64,000 bases of DNA, taken from Massilia violaceinigra (lineage in GTDB: Bacteria; Pseudomonadota; Gammaproteobacteria; Burkholderiales; Burkholderiaceae_D). The stretch is taken from assembly GCF_002752675.1 (NCBI RefSeq), contig NZ_CP024608.1, positions 2,976,001 to 3,040,000 on the forward strand. The letters run 5' to 3'. The notes below the pieces were generated by a model. That model worked only from the letters and a program-made list of their open reading frames with translations. It had not been told where the DNA came from and ran no database searches. The position numbers were made by a program, and so were the translations under genes. How positions within the stretch are numbered: position 1 is the first letter of the stretch; each line of letters opens with the position of its first letter. Shown one piece after another: positions 8,361 through 15,673 of the stretch.

Positions 8361-9155
8361 TCAGACGCGGTTCATCAGCTTGCGTGCTTCCTGACGCACG
8401 ACACGGCCGACAATGATGCATTCGCCACCGCGACAGGCACGCCGGTGATAGGCCGGGTCCGGGTTCATGGATGTCAGATACCATTCGCGGCCTTCGCGCA
8501 CCAAGCGCTTGACCACGGCTTCGCCATCGAAATTGACGGCGTAGAGCTCGTTGTTGATGGGTTTGGTGTCGGCGATATTGATGACCACCACATCGCCTTC
8601 AATCATCAGCGGCCACATGCTGTCGCCCTTGACGCTGATGGCCAGCAGGCATTGCGGCACCAGGTCGTTTTCCTCGATGAAGCGGCGCGGCAGGTCGATC
8701 GTGGTCTCGGACTGATCTTCCTGCGAAGCCTCGAATCCCATTACCCCGGCGCGCAGCGTCAGGCTGACCTTCTTGATGGGGATGTGCTCGTCCTGCTGGG
8801 CATCGATCGTGATGCGCCGGCCGACGATGCGCAAATCGTTGTCGCGCGCCCGCGCCATCGCCATCGCGTCCTTGGCGGCCGCATATTCGTCCGCCTGCGA
8901 TGCCAGGGCGGCGCTGAACGCCGAGATGGGCACGCCCAGCAGTCTGGAAAATTTGATGGCGACGTCGATATTCAAGGGAATTTTCCCGTTGAGATACTGG
9001 TTCAACGCGCTTTGTCCGAACTCCATCTGGTTGGCGGCGGTTTCCTGGGACGCCGGCAACCCTTGGCTGCGGCGCGCGTGTTGCCACTCAATGAAGAGTT
9101 GCTTGAGCTTCGCCGCATCGGCGAGCTCGTGTTGATTCAAGGGGAGGGCTGGCAT
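8361..9155 (-). CDS. Phage-type transcriptional repressor, HTH plus S24 (LexA/CI-like) peptidase
   Basis: A two-domain repressor of about 264 residues. The N-terminal part is a helix-turn-helix (QETAANQMEFGQSALNQYLNGKIPLNIDVAIKFSRLLG). The C-terminal part is an S24 self-cleaving domain with the catalytic Ser in SVKGDSMWPLM, the Lys in EAVVKRL, and a candidate Ala-Gly cleavage site in LTLRAGVMG. Such proteins are inactivated by RecA-stimulated self-cleavage after DNA damage; that this one is so regulated is inferred. The ATG at 9155 is chosen. An in-frame TTG at 9191 would add 12 residues, and neither has a strong ribosome-binding site. Divergent from a strong promoter at 9204-9232 whose dyads are the likely operators. 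Confidence 0.85.
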   Translation of the reverse strand: MPALPLNQHELADAAKLKQLFIEWQHARRSQGLPASQETAANQMEFGQSALNQYLNGKIPLNIDVAIKFSRLLGVPISAFSAALASQADEYAAAKDAMAMARARDNDLRIVGRRITIDAQQDEHIPIKKVSLTLRAGVMGFEASQEDQSETTIDLPRRFIEENDLVPQCLLAISVKGDSMWPLMIEGDVVVINIADTKPINNELYAVNFDGEAVVKRLVREGREWYLTSMNPDPAYHRRACRGGECIIVGRVVRQEARKLMNRV

Positions 9156-9190
9156 ATACCGAACAATATAAGGAAAACTAATAAAATGCA

Positions 9191-9201
9191 ATCAGTCTGA
9201 C
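9191..9201. promoter_or_regulatory. Candidate repressor operator (dyad 1)
   Basis: The perfect dyad CAGTC-T-GACTG falls between the repressor start and the plus-strand -35 box. Together with the dyad at 9219-9233 it brackets the divergent promoter, as expected for autoregulation. Confidence 0.5.
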
Positions 9202-9203
9202 TG

Positions 9204-9232
9204 TTGACAAAATTGATTAGTAGGACTAATAT
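9204..9232 (+). promoter_or_regulatory. Near-consensus sigma-70 promoter of the small operon
   Basis: TTGACA (9204-9209), a 17-bp spacer and TAATAT (9227-9232) make a near-perfect sigma-70 promoter. It faces away from the repressor and reads into the structured leader and the genes at 9566 and 9748. Its -10 box lies inside a dyad, so repressor binding would block it. Confidence 0.85.
9218..9232. promoter_or_regulatory. Candidate repressor operator (dyad 2) over the -10 box
   Basis: The perfect inverted repeat ATTAGT-AGG-ACTAAT covers the spacer and -10 of the plus-strand promoter. A related half-site, ACTAAT, occurs again at about 9177-9182 on the repressor side. Confidence 0.55.
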
Positions 9233-9289
9233 AGTGGTTATGAGCACAACGACACCCTTCAAGCAATTCGCCAGTGTTAGCGATGTGGC

Positions 9290-9545
9290 GCTGGGGCCGG
9301 GGGCGACGCCCTCCGGCGCCCGGCGATGTCTGCCAGGGCCACCTGGTGCGGCGGTCCGGCTGGTCCGTTTTACAGCGCTGGCCACTTGTGCGGCCAGTTC
9401 CGGCGAGGCGCTGACGCAGCCCGGAGCCGGGCGGAGGAAAGCCCACCTGGGCTGACCCGGCAGTTTTATCGAGTGACACCATAAGCCCAGCACCATCGCC
9501 AGTAGCGATGGTGACTGCCCCGCCACGTCCGCGCCTGCGGCGCGG
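9290..9545 (+). ncRNA. Candidate structured leader RNA
   Basis: Between the promoter and the first supported gene the transcript has about 330 nt with many perfect stems: CTGGCC/GGCCAG (9378-9383/9392-9397), inner AGCCCA/TGGGCT (9440-9445/9448-9453), outer GCCGGG/CCCGGC (9426-9431/9456-9461), GGCAGT/ACTGCC (9459-9464/9514-9519), CACCATCGC/GCGATGGTG (9491-9499/9505-9513) and CCGCGCC/GGCGCGG (9529-9535/9539-9545). An alternative stem GCCCGG/CCGGGC (9419-9424/9427-9432) competes with the outer one. No known RNA family is recognised. A 71-codon open frame (ATG 9240) runs through the first part but has an unlikely composition. Confidence 0.45.
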
Positions 9546-9565
9546 CATTCCATCAAGGAGAACAG

Positions 9566-9751
9566 ATGACCATCCAACCAGAACTCAATCACGAGGCGCG
9601 CCAATTGCTCGCCATCGCATGTGCCTGGCGCGAGAGCCGCAACGCCGTCGTCGCCGCGCGCGGCATGATCGGGGAATTGACCGAGCTGCGCCATCGCCTC
9701 GACGGCGATGCCCTGGCTCAAGCCATCGACACCTACTGGAGGGCAGCATGA
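9566..9751 (+). CDS. Small helical protein, first gene of the repressor-controlled pair
   Basis: A 61-aa protein, MTIQPELNHEARQLLAIACAW…, with no recognised domain and a mostly alpha-helical look. A good ribosome-binding site (AAGGAG at 9555-9560) precedes the ATG. Its TGA overlaps the ATG of the next gene (ATGA at 9748-9751), so the two are translationally coupled. It is read from the promoter at 9204 through the structured leader. Function unknown; its position resembles early genes of prophages or integrative elements. Confidence 0.6.
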   Translation: MTIQPELNHEARQLLAIACAWRESRNAVVAARGMIGELTELRHRLDGDALAQAIDTYWRAA

Positions 9752-10116
9752 AACGCGTTTTGGTTGATCAGTTGCGCGCCCATATCCTGGCCGCTCTCAC
9801 GCATGGCCCCACGCAAGTCGCTCCGCTGGCGCAACGCCTCGGGGTCGACGCCGAACAGGTGCGCCAGCAATGCCTGGAGTTGTTCCGCGAGGGGGCCGTC
9901 GAGCGCGATCCGCGTACCCGGCGCGCGCGCATGGTGTACCGGGCCGCCAACCTGCCGGACTCGTCTGAACCCGAGCGCGATCCGCACCCGATCCAGCGCC
10001 TTCTGGCGGCGGAATGGAAGGGGCATCCTTACCGCGATCCGCTGGTCGCCGCCCTGTTCGGGCCAACGGGACGGGGACACGGCGCTGGCCATGGCTTCTT
10101 GCAGCATGGCCAATAG
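9748..10116 (+). CDS. Small winged-helix-like DNA-binding protein
   Basis: A 122-aa protein. Residues ~3-60 read as a winged helix (LRAHILAALTHGPTQVAPLAQRLGVDAEQVRQQCLELFREGAVERDPRTRRARMVY), with the pattern of a helix-turn-helix followed by a basic wing. The C-terminal ~50 residues are polar and Gly/His-rich. It overlaps the preceding gene by 4 nt. Together they look like an early operon under the divergent S24 repressor. Target DNA and role are unknown. Confidence 0.65.
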   Translation: MKRVLVDQLRAHILAALTHGPTQVAPLAQRLGVDAEQVRQQCLELFREGAVERDPRTRRARMVYRAANLPDSSEPERDPHPIQRLLAAEWKGHPYRDPLVAALFGPTGRGHGAGHGFLQHGQ

Positions 10117-10158
10117 GATGCCGCCTCCTCGTCACCCATAGGCAGCCGCTTGCACCAG

Positions 10159-10184
10159 GGCGCCCGCAAACGTTTGCGGGCGCC
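10159..10184. repeat. 26-bp perfect palindrome
   Basis: Each half is GGCGCCCGCAAAC, with no spacer. It follows the winged-helix gene by 42 bp and is not followed by a T run. It may act as a terminator stem, a protein-binding site or an end of the accessory segment. Confidence 0.7.
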
Positions 10185-10265
10185 GCTATCCGATGAAAGT
10201 CGACCAGGGCAAGTCCATGCCATTCATTAGAATGTGTTCGATGGCATGTCAGACGGGCTGGCTGT

Positions 10266-10324
10266 CGGCTGCCCTCCCGGGAGAGCAGCCAGCGCTCGCG
10301 GCGCTGGTATCGATCCTGTGGATC
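10266..10324. repeat. Three consecutive short inverted repeats
   Basis: GGCTGCCCTCCC/GGGAGAGCAGCC (10266-10289, one mismatched pair), AGCGC/GCGCT (10290-10294/10300-10304) and CGATCC-TGT-GGATCG (10310-10324) follow one another with almost no gap. This suggests a folded transcript or a multi-site binding region. Confidence 0.5.
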
Positions 10325-10605
10325 GGGTCCCGGCTCGATCGCCCGGCACCGGTGCATGCGCGCCGCGCTGGTCGGGGCGCGCGCCTAATCCCCCTCGTCC
10401 ATCGTACACGGCCTTCCGTTTCAGCCCGGGTCGAGGGACGCGTGCCGCACGCTTTCCTCGGCCCGCCACGACGATCCCTATTGGCATGCATGGCGACTCT
10501 GTTAGTCACCGCACAGTGAACAAAGAGTAATCGTTATATTTTTTGTATTCGGCGTCCCCAAGGCGTCACCACCGCGCTGGTATAAAACTTTTAGAGGAAT
10601 GGATC

Positions 10606-11031
10606 ATGGACAATCAGAAATCGAATGGCGGCAACGGCAGCAATATTGGTAACGAAGGTTCGGGCAGCAGCATGGGCAAGGATCTCGGTGCCGGCCGCAG
10701 CGATGGCAACAAGAGTAACGACAACAATAAAGGCAGCGATCTGAGCAAGAGCGCGACCGATATGCACAAAACCATCGACAAGGCAGCCGACGCTGCCCAG
10801 CCAGTGGTCGACCGCCTGGCCTCCAGCGCGCACGCCGGCGTCGATAAAGTCAGCGGTGCCCTGAACGGCGTCACCGGTCGGGTGGACGAAAAAGCCCGCC
10901 AGCTGACCGATGCCTATAAGAACTTCGCAGAAACCGGCCGCGACTACGTTCGCACCAGCCCGGCGACCTCGGTGCTGGTCGCCCTGGGCATCGGCTACAC
11001 GCTGTCGAAACTGCTGGGCCGTCGTCACTGA
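10606..11031 (+). CDS. DUF883/ElaB-YqjD-like membrane-anchored protein
   Basis: A 141-aa protein. The N-terminal ~45 residues are Gly/Asn/Ser-rich and low-complexity. The middle is helical and charged (MHKTIDKAADAAQPVVDRLASSAHAGVDKV). A C-terminal hydrophobic helix ends in a basic tail (SVLVALGIGYTLSKLLGRRH). This is the layout of ElaB/YqjD-type stress proteins that anchor to the inner membrane by the C-terminus. The ATG at 10606 is chosen because TAGAGGA lies just upstream; the open frame extends a further 21 codons upstream without a ribosome-binding site. The gene is followed by catalase, another stress gene. Confidence 0.75.
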   Translation: MDNQKSNGGNGSNIGNEGSGSSMGKDLGAGRSDGNKSNDNNKGSDLSKSATDMHKTIDKAADAAQPVVDRLASSAHAGVDKVSGALNGVTGRVDEKARQLTDAYKNFAETGRDYVRTSPATSVLVALGIGYTLSKLLGRRH

Positions 11032-11195
11032 TCAGCGCGCTCATGCGCTGGCATGGCCCGGCCGGCTCAGGCCGTCCGGGTCAAGTCCGTACGTCTCCAC
11101 ACTCCCGTTTTGATCGTTTCGCTACCGTGCCCAGGCAGGTGGTGTCGCATTCCCGCGCCGGTCTCTCGTCAAACACATTCTAGTTGAGGTATTTA

Positions 11196-13613
11196 ATGGT
11201 CACACGCAAGAAAACTGGCGCCACGGAAGATGGTGCCGGCTCCATCCTGAGCACCGTCTCCGGCCCCTCGAACGCCCAGCCTCCCGCCAGCCTGGGCAGC
11301 AGCGATCCGATCGCCGAGCAACTTCTGATCAAAACCGTTGCCGGTCAACAGCTCGCAGCCGCGATGCCGTTCAATCCGAACAAGCCAGCCGAGTACGGCG
11401 ACGCGTCGCGCACGCCGCAGCCTGGCGCGACGGCCGAGCCATCGACGCCGGCCGCTACCGGCAGCACCAGTACCGAAACCATCGCGTCCAGCAAGCTCGG
11501 CGCCGGCGTGCCGCCGGTCGGCGAGAACCCGACCGTGGGCCCGCTCGACCGCGTGCGCGTCGACGGCGGCGGCCAGCGCCTGACCACCAACCAGGGCGTG
11601 CCGATCGCCGACAACCAGCATTCGCTCAAGATCGGCCTGCGCGGCCCGACCGCGATGGAAGACTTCATCCTGCGCGAAAAAATCACCCATTTCGACCACG
11701 AGCGCATTCCCGAGCGCGTGGTGCACGCGCGCGGCTCCGCTGCGCACGGCTATTTTGAAAGCTACCAGGACCTGAGCGCAGTGACCCGCGCCTCGCTGTT
11801 TGCCCAGCCCGGCAAGCGCACTCCCGTGTTCACCAGGTTTTCGACCGTCGCCGGCGAAAGAGGTTCCTCCGATACCGTGCGCGATGTGCGCGGCTTCGCC
11901 GTCAAGTTCTACACCGACGAAGGCAACTGGGATCTGGTGGGCAATAACATGCCCGTCTTCTTCATCCAGGATGCGATGAAGTTTCCCGACCTGGTGCACT
12001 CGGTCAAGCCGGAGCCGCACCACGCCATGCCGCAAGCCTCGAGCGCCCACGATACTTTCTGGGACTTCGTGTCCCTGATGCCCGAATCGACCCACATGCT
12101 GCTGTGGCAAATGTCGGACCGCGCGATTCCGCGCAGCTACCGCACCATGCAGGGTTTCGGCGTGCACACCTTCCGCCTGGTCAATGCGGCCGGCGCATCG
12201 GTGTTCTGCAAATTCCACTGGACCCCGCTGCAGGGCACGCACTCGCTGGTCTGGGACGAAGCCGCCAAGCTGGTCGGCGCCGATCCCGATTACCACCGCC
12301 GCGACCTGTGGGAAGCCATCGACAGCGGCAATTTCCCTGAATACGAGCTGGCGCTGCAGATCTTCACCGAAGAACAGGCCGAATCGTTTGCCTTCGACGT
12401 GCTCGATCCGACCAAGATCGTGCCCGAGGAATTGGTTCCGCTGACGCCGGTCGGCAAGATGGTGCTCAACCGTAACCCGGACAACTTCTTCGCCGAAACG
12501 GAACAAGTGGCCTTCTGTACCGCCCACATCGTGCCGGGCATCGATTTCAGTAACGATCCGCTGCTGCAAGGCCGTATCCATTCCTATCTCGATACCCAGA
12601 TCAGCCGCCTCGGTGGCCCGAACTTCCACGAAATCCCGGTCAATTCGCCGGTGGCGCAGGTGCACAACAACCAGCGTGACGGCATGCACCGCCAGGCCAT
12701 CCACCGCGGCCGCGTCAATTACGAGCCGAACTCGCTCGCCGGCGGCTGCCCGTTCCAGGCCGGCATGAAGTCAGGCTTCACCAGCTTCCCGCAGACGATT
12801 TCGGAAGACAAGGTGCGCGGCAATCCGGAACTGTTTGCCGATCACTATTCCCAGGCGCGTCTGTTCTTTAACAGCCAGAGCCCGGTCGAACAGGCCCACA
12901 TCGCGGCCGCCTTCCGCTTCGAGCTCACGCGCGTGCAGACCCCGGCCGTGCGCGAGCGCGTGCTCGCTACCCTGGCCAATGTCAACCCGGTCCTGGCCGG
13001 CTCCGTTGCGGGCGGCCTGGGCATGGACGTGCCGGCGCCGCTGCCGCTGGCGACCGACCGTCCGCTGCACGAGTACGAGCCATCGCCGGCCCTGTCGCTG
13101 CTCAGCCGTCCGGGCGAAACCGGCATCCGCACCCGCAAGGTGGCGGTGCTGGTCGCCAACGGCGTCGACGGCGCCATGGTGCGTGCCATCTACAGCTCGC
13201 TGCTGGAAGACGGCGCCGTGCCGCGCGTGGTCAGCAGCCAGCTGGGCAAGGTCAAGACCAGTGACGGCGCTACCCTCGACGTGGAAATCACGCTCGAAGC
13301 CGGTCCGTCGGTGCTGTATGACGCGGTGGTCGTGCCCGATGGCGAGGCTGCCATCACCATTCTCAGCCGCGATGCGCATGCGCAAGACTTCGTGCGCGAG
13401 CAGTACCGTCACTGCAAGCCGATCCTGGTGGTCGGCGCCGGTGCCGCGCTGCTCAAGCACGCTGGCGTGCCGCCTGCGCTGCCGGACGGCTCGGCCGACC
13501 CGGCCCTGATCGGTACCGAAGGTGGCGCGCTGGCGCCGGCGCTGGCCGCGTTCAAGACGGCATTGGCCGGTCACCGCTCGTTCGCGCGCGAAACCGATCC
13601 GCCGAAAGTGTAA
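11196..13613 (+). CDS. katE: Catalase HPII, large-subunit monofunctional catalase
   Basis: Heme catalase that breaks down hydrogen peroxide. The 805-aa length and extra C-terminal domain place it in the large-subunit clade. After a ~110-residue low-complexity N-terminal extension the core shows catalytic His177 in RVVHARG, Asn251 in VGNNMPVFF, and the proximal heme-ligand Tyr464 in IHSYLDTQ. From about residue 645 a DJ-1/PfpI-like domain begins ([16 protein letters not shown]). The ATG at 11196 follows a TGAGGT site; the in-frame TTG at 11184 lies within it. The upstream DUF883-like gene suggests a stress setting, but no sigma-S promoter could be fixed by eye. Confidence 0.96.
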   Translation: MVTRKKTGATEDGAGSILSTVSGPSNAQPPASLGSSDPIAEQLLIKTVAGQQLAAAMPFNPNKPAEYGDASRTPQPGATAEPSTPAATGSTSTETIASSKLGAGVPPVGENPTVGPLDRVRVDGGGQRLTTNQGVPIADNQHSLKIGLRGPTAMEDFILREKITHFDHERIPERVVHARGSAAHGYFESYQDLSAVTRASLFAQPGKRTPVFTRFSTVAGERGSSDTVRDVRGFAVKFYTDEGNWDLVGNNMPVFFIQDAMKFPDLVHSVKPEPHHAMPQASSAHDTFWDFVSLMPESTHMLLWQMSDRAIPRSYRTMQGFGVHTFRLVNAAGASVFCKFHWTPLQGTHSLVWDEAAKLVGADPDYHRRDLWEAIDSGNFPEYELALQIFTEEQAESFAFDVLDPTKIVPEELVPLTPVGKMVLNRNPDNFFAETEQVAFCTAHIVPGIDFSNDPLLQGRIHSYLDTQISRLGGPNFHEIPVNSPVAQVHNNQRDGMHRQAIHRGRVNYEPNSLAGGCPFQAGMKSGFTSFPQTISEDKVRGNPELFADHYSQARLFFNSQSPVEQAHIAAAFRFELTRVQTPAVRERVLATLANVNPVLAGSVAGGLGMDVPAPLPLATDRPLHEYEPSPALSLLSRPGETGIRTRKVAVLVANGVDGAMVRAIYSSLLEDGAVPRVVSSQLGKVKTSDGATLDVEITLEAGPSVLYDAVVVPDGEAAITILSRDAHAQDFVREQYRHCKPILVVGAGAALLKHAGVPPALPDGSADPALIGTEGGALAPALAAFKTALAGHRSFARETDPPKV

Positions 13614-13624
13614 GCGGACGAGCC

Positions 13625-13656
13625 AAAAAAAACGCCAGCAATGCTGGCGTTTTTTT
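13625..13656. terminator. Bidirectional terminator between katE and the first PEP-CTERM gene
   Basis: An AACGCCAGCA-A-TGCTGGCGTT stem is flanked by A8 and T7 runs and lies between converging genes. The AACGCCAGC/GCTGGCGTT stem recurs in two more terminators at 14695 and 15625. Confidence 0.9.
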
Positions 13657-13679
13657 CGTCCGGAGAAGCGCGTCGCGGA

Positions 13680-14384
13680 TCAGCGGAAGGTATCGTACTC
13701 GCCCTTGCGGCGACGCGACATGAAGCCGATCAGGCCCAGGCCGGCCAGCAGCATGGCATAGTTTTCCGGTTCCGGCACCGGCGTGGTCGGTACGTCGAAA
13801 GCCGTCTTGCTCAAGTCGCGCGCGAAGATGGTCAGGCTCGAGTAATCGGCCAGCTTGCCGCCCGGATTGAGCGCGTTCAGGGTCCAGCTGCCCGTGCTTT
13901 TCGCGCCGGCGCCAAGGATTTCATTGTCGAACAACCAGGCCGAGCTGCCGCCGCCGACGTGCATCGCGAACACCAGGTCCAGCTTGACATTGTTTTTCAC
14001 GTCGTGGTTAGCGACGGTCCACGAACCATGGCGGCCGTCGGTCTTGTCGAACGTAAAGGTGAGGCTGGTGCCCAGCTTGCTGGTCGAGATCGCAACGCCA
14101 TTGTCGGCGCTGCTGCCGAAGGCGGCGATCGAGCTCCAGCCCTGCTTCGAGCCGTACAGCGCGAAGTCTTTGGCGAAACCGCTGCTGCCGCCTTTGGTGG
14201 CGTTGCCGCTCTGGGGATTGACGCCGCCGGCATAGTCGACGGCATCGGCGCTCACGCCGTTCAGGCTGACGTCGCCCTTGGCGGTCTTGCCGGCGCTGCC
14301 GTTAGCGGCATGAACGCCGGTGGCGAACAGGACGGACGAGCAAAGAACTGCGCCCAAGCTAATCGTTTTAGCAATGTTTTTCAT
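13680..14384 (-). CDS. PEP-CTERM sorting-domain protein, copy 1
   Basis: A secreted protein of 234 aa. It has a signal peptide (MKNIAKTISLGAVLCSSVLFATGVHA), a soluble domain, and a C-terminal exosortase signal: VPEPENYAMLLAGLGLIGF followed by SRRR. Such tails are processed by exosortase and often go with extracellular polysaccharide production; no exosortase gene is in this window. The ATG at 14384 follows GGAAACGAC. An upstream in-frame start at 14420 would disrupt the signal peptide. It is paralogous to the gene at 14744-15442 over its full length. Confidence 0.9.
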   Translation of the reverse strand: MKNIAKTISLGAVLCSSVLFATGVHAANGSAGKTAKGDVSLNGVSADAVDYAGGVNPQSGNATKGGSSGFAKDFALYGSKQGWSSIAAFGSSADNGVAISTSKLGTSLTFTFDKTDGRHGSWTVANHDVKNNVKLDLVFAMHVGGGSSAWLFDNEILGAGAKSTGSWTLNALNPGGKLADYSSLTIFARDLSKTAFDVPTTPVPEPENYAMLLAGLGLIGFMSRRRKGEYDTFR

Positions 14385-14467
14385 GTCGTTTCCGATGATT
14401 AGAAATTGATAGAGAAGCATTGCGGGGGTTAGGCAGCGCTTGATGCAAATGCAGTAGTACAGGGGTA

Positions 14468-14496
14468 ATAGTACCTCACGTATTGATGGGATTCAA
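14468..14496 (-). promoter_or_regulatory. Promoter of PEP-CTERM copy 1
   Basis: On the minus strand TTGAAT (14496-14491), a 17-bp spacer and TACTAT (14473-14468) lie about 84 bp upstream of the start codon. The same arrangement precedes copy 2. Confidence 0.7.
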
Positions 14497-14694
14497 GTGA
14501 GAAAGTTATATTAACCCAATGAAACTGATAAAAATACAATTTTTGCCCAATATGCTATTTCCCAAAAATAACACATGGTCCCAAGCCACCTTGGTGAATC
14601 AGGCTCAACGGCGGGATGTATGGCTTTCGCGGGCCGCTCGGGAGGCGCCTGGCACCGCATCGTACCGCATCGTAAAGCGTTGTTTCGATCCAAC

Positions 14695-14723
14695 AAAAAC
14701 GCCAGCGCGAGGCTGGCGTTTTT
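14695..14723 (-). terminator. Terminator of PEP-CTERM copy 2
   Basis: The hairpin AAAAACGCCAGC-GCGAG-GCTGGCGTTTTT lies 21 bp after the stop codon of copy 2 and is symmetric enough to work on both strands. Confidence 0.85.
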
Positions 14724-14743
14724 AACTGGCTGACCGCGATGGA

Positions 14744-15442
14744 TCAGTGGAACAGCGGCTGCGCGCTCTTGCGGCGACGCGACATGAAGCCGATCAGGCC
14801 CAGGCCGGCCAGCAGCATGGCATAGGTTTCCGGTTCCGGCACCGGCGTGGTCGGTACCTCGAAGGCGGTCTTGCTGACGTCGCGCGCGAAGATGGTCAGG
14901 TTCGCGTATTCGGCCTTGCTGCCGAACAGGTTCAGCGCGTTGAAGGTCCAGCTGCCGTTGCTGGTGGAACCGGCGGCCAGGGTTTCGTTGTCGAACAAAA
15001 AGGCCGAGCTGCCGACGCCGCCGTACATGGCGAACACGAGGTCGAGTTTGACATTGTTCTTCACATCGTTGTTGGCAACCGTCCACGAACCGTGGCGGCC
15101 ATCGGTTTTGTCGAAAGTGAAGGTCAGGTTGGTGCCCAGCTTGTTGGTCGAGACGGCAACGCCATTGTCGGCCTTGGCGCCGAAAGCGGCGATCGAGGTC
15201 CAGCCCTGCTTCGAGCCGTACAGGGCAAAGTCGCTGGCAAAACCGCCGCTGCCGCCCTTGGTGGAGAAAAAGCCCTGTGGATTGACCAGGAAGGCGTAGT
15301 CGGCCGCATCGGCGCTGGCGCCGTTGAGCTTGACGTCGCTCTTGGTGGTATTGCCGGCCCAGGTCGCCTGTGCGCTCGAGGTAAACAGGACGGATGCGCA
15401 GAGTGCCGCGCCAATAGTAATATTTTTAGCAATGTTTTTCAT
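14744..15442 (-). CDS. PEP-CTERM sorting-domain protein, copy 2
   Basis: A 232-aa paralogue of the adjacent gene: signal peptide (MKNIAKNITIGAALCASVLFTSSAQA), the shared core (FALYGSKQGW, LTFTFDKTDGRHGSWTVAN), and the exosortase tail VPEPETYAMLLAGLGLIGF plus SRRRK. The ATG at 15442 follows GGAAACGAC exactly as in copy 1. The main differences are in the first 40 mature residues and around NLFGSKAEYANLT versus NPGGKLADYSSLT. The partner or ligand is unknown. Confidence 0.9.
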   Translation of the reverse strand: MKNIAKNITIGAALCASVLFTSSAQATWAGNTTKSDVKLNGASADAADYAFLVNPQGFFSTKGGSGGFASDFALYGSKQGWTSIAAFGAKADNGVAVSTNKLGTNLTFTFDKTDGRHGSWTVANNDVKNNVKLDLVFAMYGGVGSSAFLFDNETLAAGSTSNGSWTFNALNLFGSKAEYANLTIFARDVSKTAFEVPTTPVPEPETYAMLLAGLGLIGFMSRRRKSAQPLFH

Positions 15443-15523
15443 GTCGTTTCCGATGAGGGAGAATAGTGGACAAGCATTGCGAGGATTAGGCAGCGCTTGG
15501 TGCAAATGCTGAAACGGGGGCGT

Positions 15524-15552
15524 AGTATAAGGCACGTATTGATATTATTCAA
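15524..15552 (-). promoter_or_regulatory. Promoter of PEP-CTERM copy 2
   Basis: TTGAAT (15552-15547), 17 bp, TATACT (15529-15524) on the minus strand, at the same distance from the start codon as in copy 1. Sequence further upstream (GAAAGTTAT on the plus strand) is also shared. Confidence 0.75.
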
Positions 15553-15624
15553 GCAAGAAAGTTATTATAACGCAATTTCCCTGATAAATACACAACATCC
15601 ACGAGAAATGATGTTTCAATATGT

Positions 15625-15653
15625 AAAACGCCAGCGCGGGGCTGGCGTTTTTT
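15625..15653 (-). terminator. Terminator of the RND efflux operon
   Basis: AAAACGCCAGC-GCGGG-GCTGGCGTTTTTT, 21 bp beyond the stop codon of the RND permease. Same stem as the two terminators around the PEP-CTERM genes. Confidence 0.85.
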
Positions 15654-15673
15654 CAATGCCGCTGGAACGCGGC

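Larger units (their letters stand above)
10117..10605. other. Intergenic region with a cluster of dyads
   Basis: Nearly 490 bp without a convincing gene; open frames on both strands are GC-driven and disagree with each other. It contains a 26-bp perfect palindrome (10159-10184) and three more dyads between 10266 and 10324. The 3' part is more AT-rich and probably carries the promoter of the DUF883-like gene. Confidence 0.6.
14385..14743. other. Intergenic region between the two PEP-CTERM genes
   Basis: It holds the copy-1 promoter (14468-14496), an AT-rich upstream stretch near 14505-14575, a short direct repeat ACCGCATCGT (about 14653-14673) and the copy-2 terminator at 14695-14723. The ~130 bp 5' of each gene are recognisably alike, so regulatory DNA was duplicated with the gene. 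No further gene is seen. Confidence 0.7.

Noticed and set aside
9240..9455. 71-codon frame in the structured leader
   Set aside because: There is no ribosome-binding site, the product is Gly/Ala/Pro/Arg-rich, and the same bases form stable stems; a leader peptide is possible but not supported.
9419..9461. RNase P RNA-like GGAGGAAAG segment in the leader
   Set aside because: Only a few bases match; the remaining conserved RNase P regions are absent and the transcript is too short.
10193..10530. Several ~60-110 codon frames on both strands
   Set aside because: They overlap one another in conflicting frames, lack ribosome-binding sites, and lie in a dyad-rich non-coding region.
7141..10605. 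Search for an att copy of the tRNA-Thr 3' end
   Set aside because: No second copy of the CGATTCCGGCAATCGGCACC segment was found in the accessory segment, so a clean integration boundary cannot be claimed.
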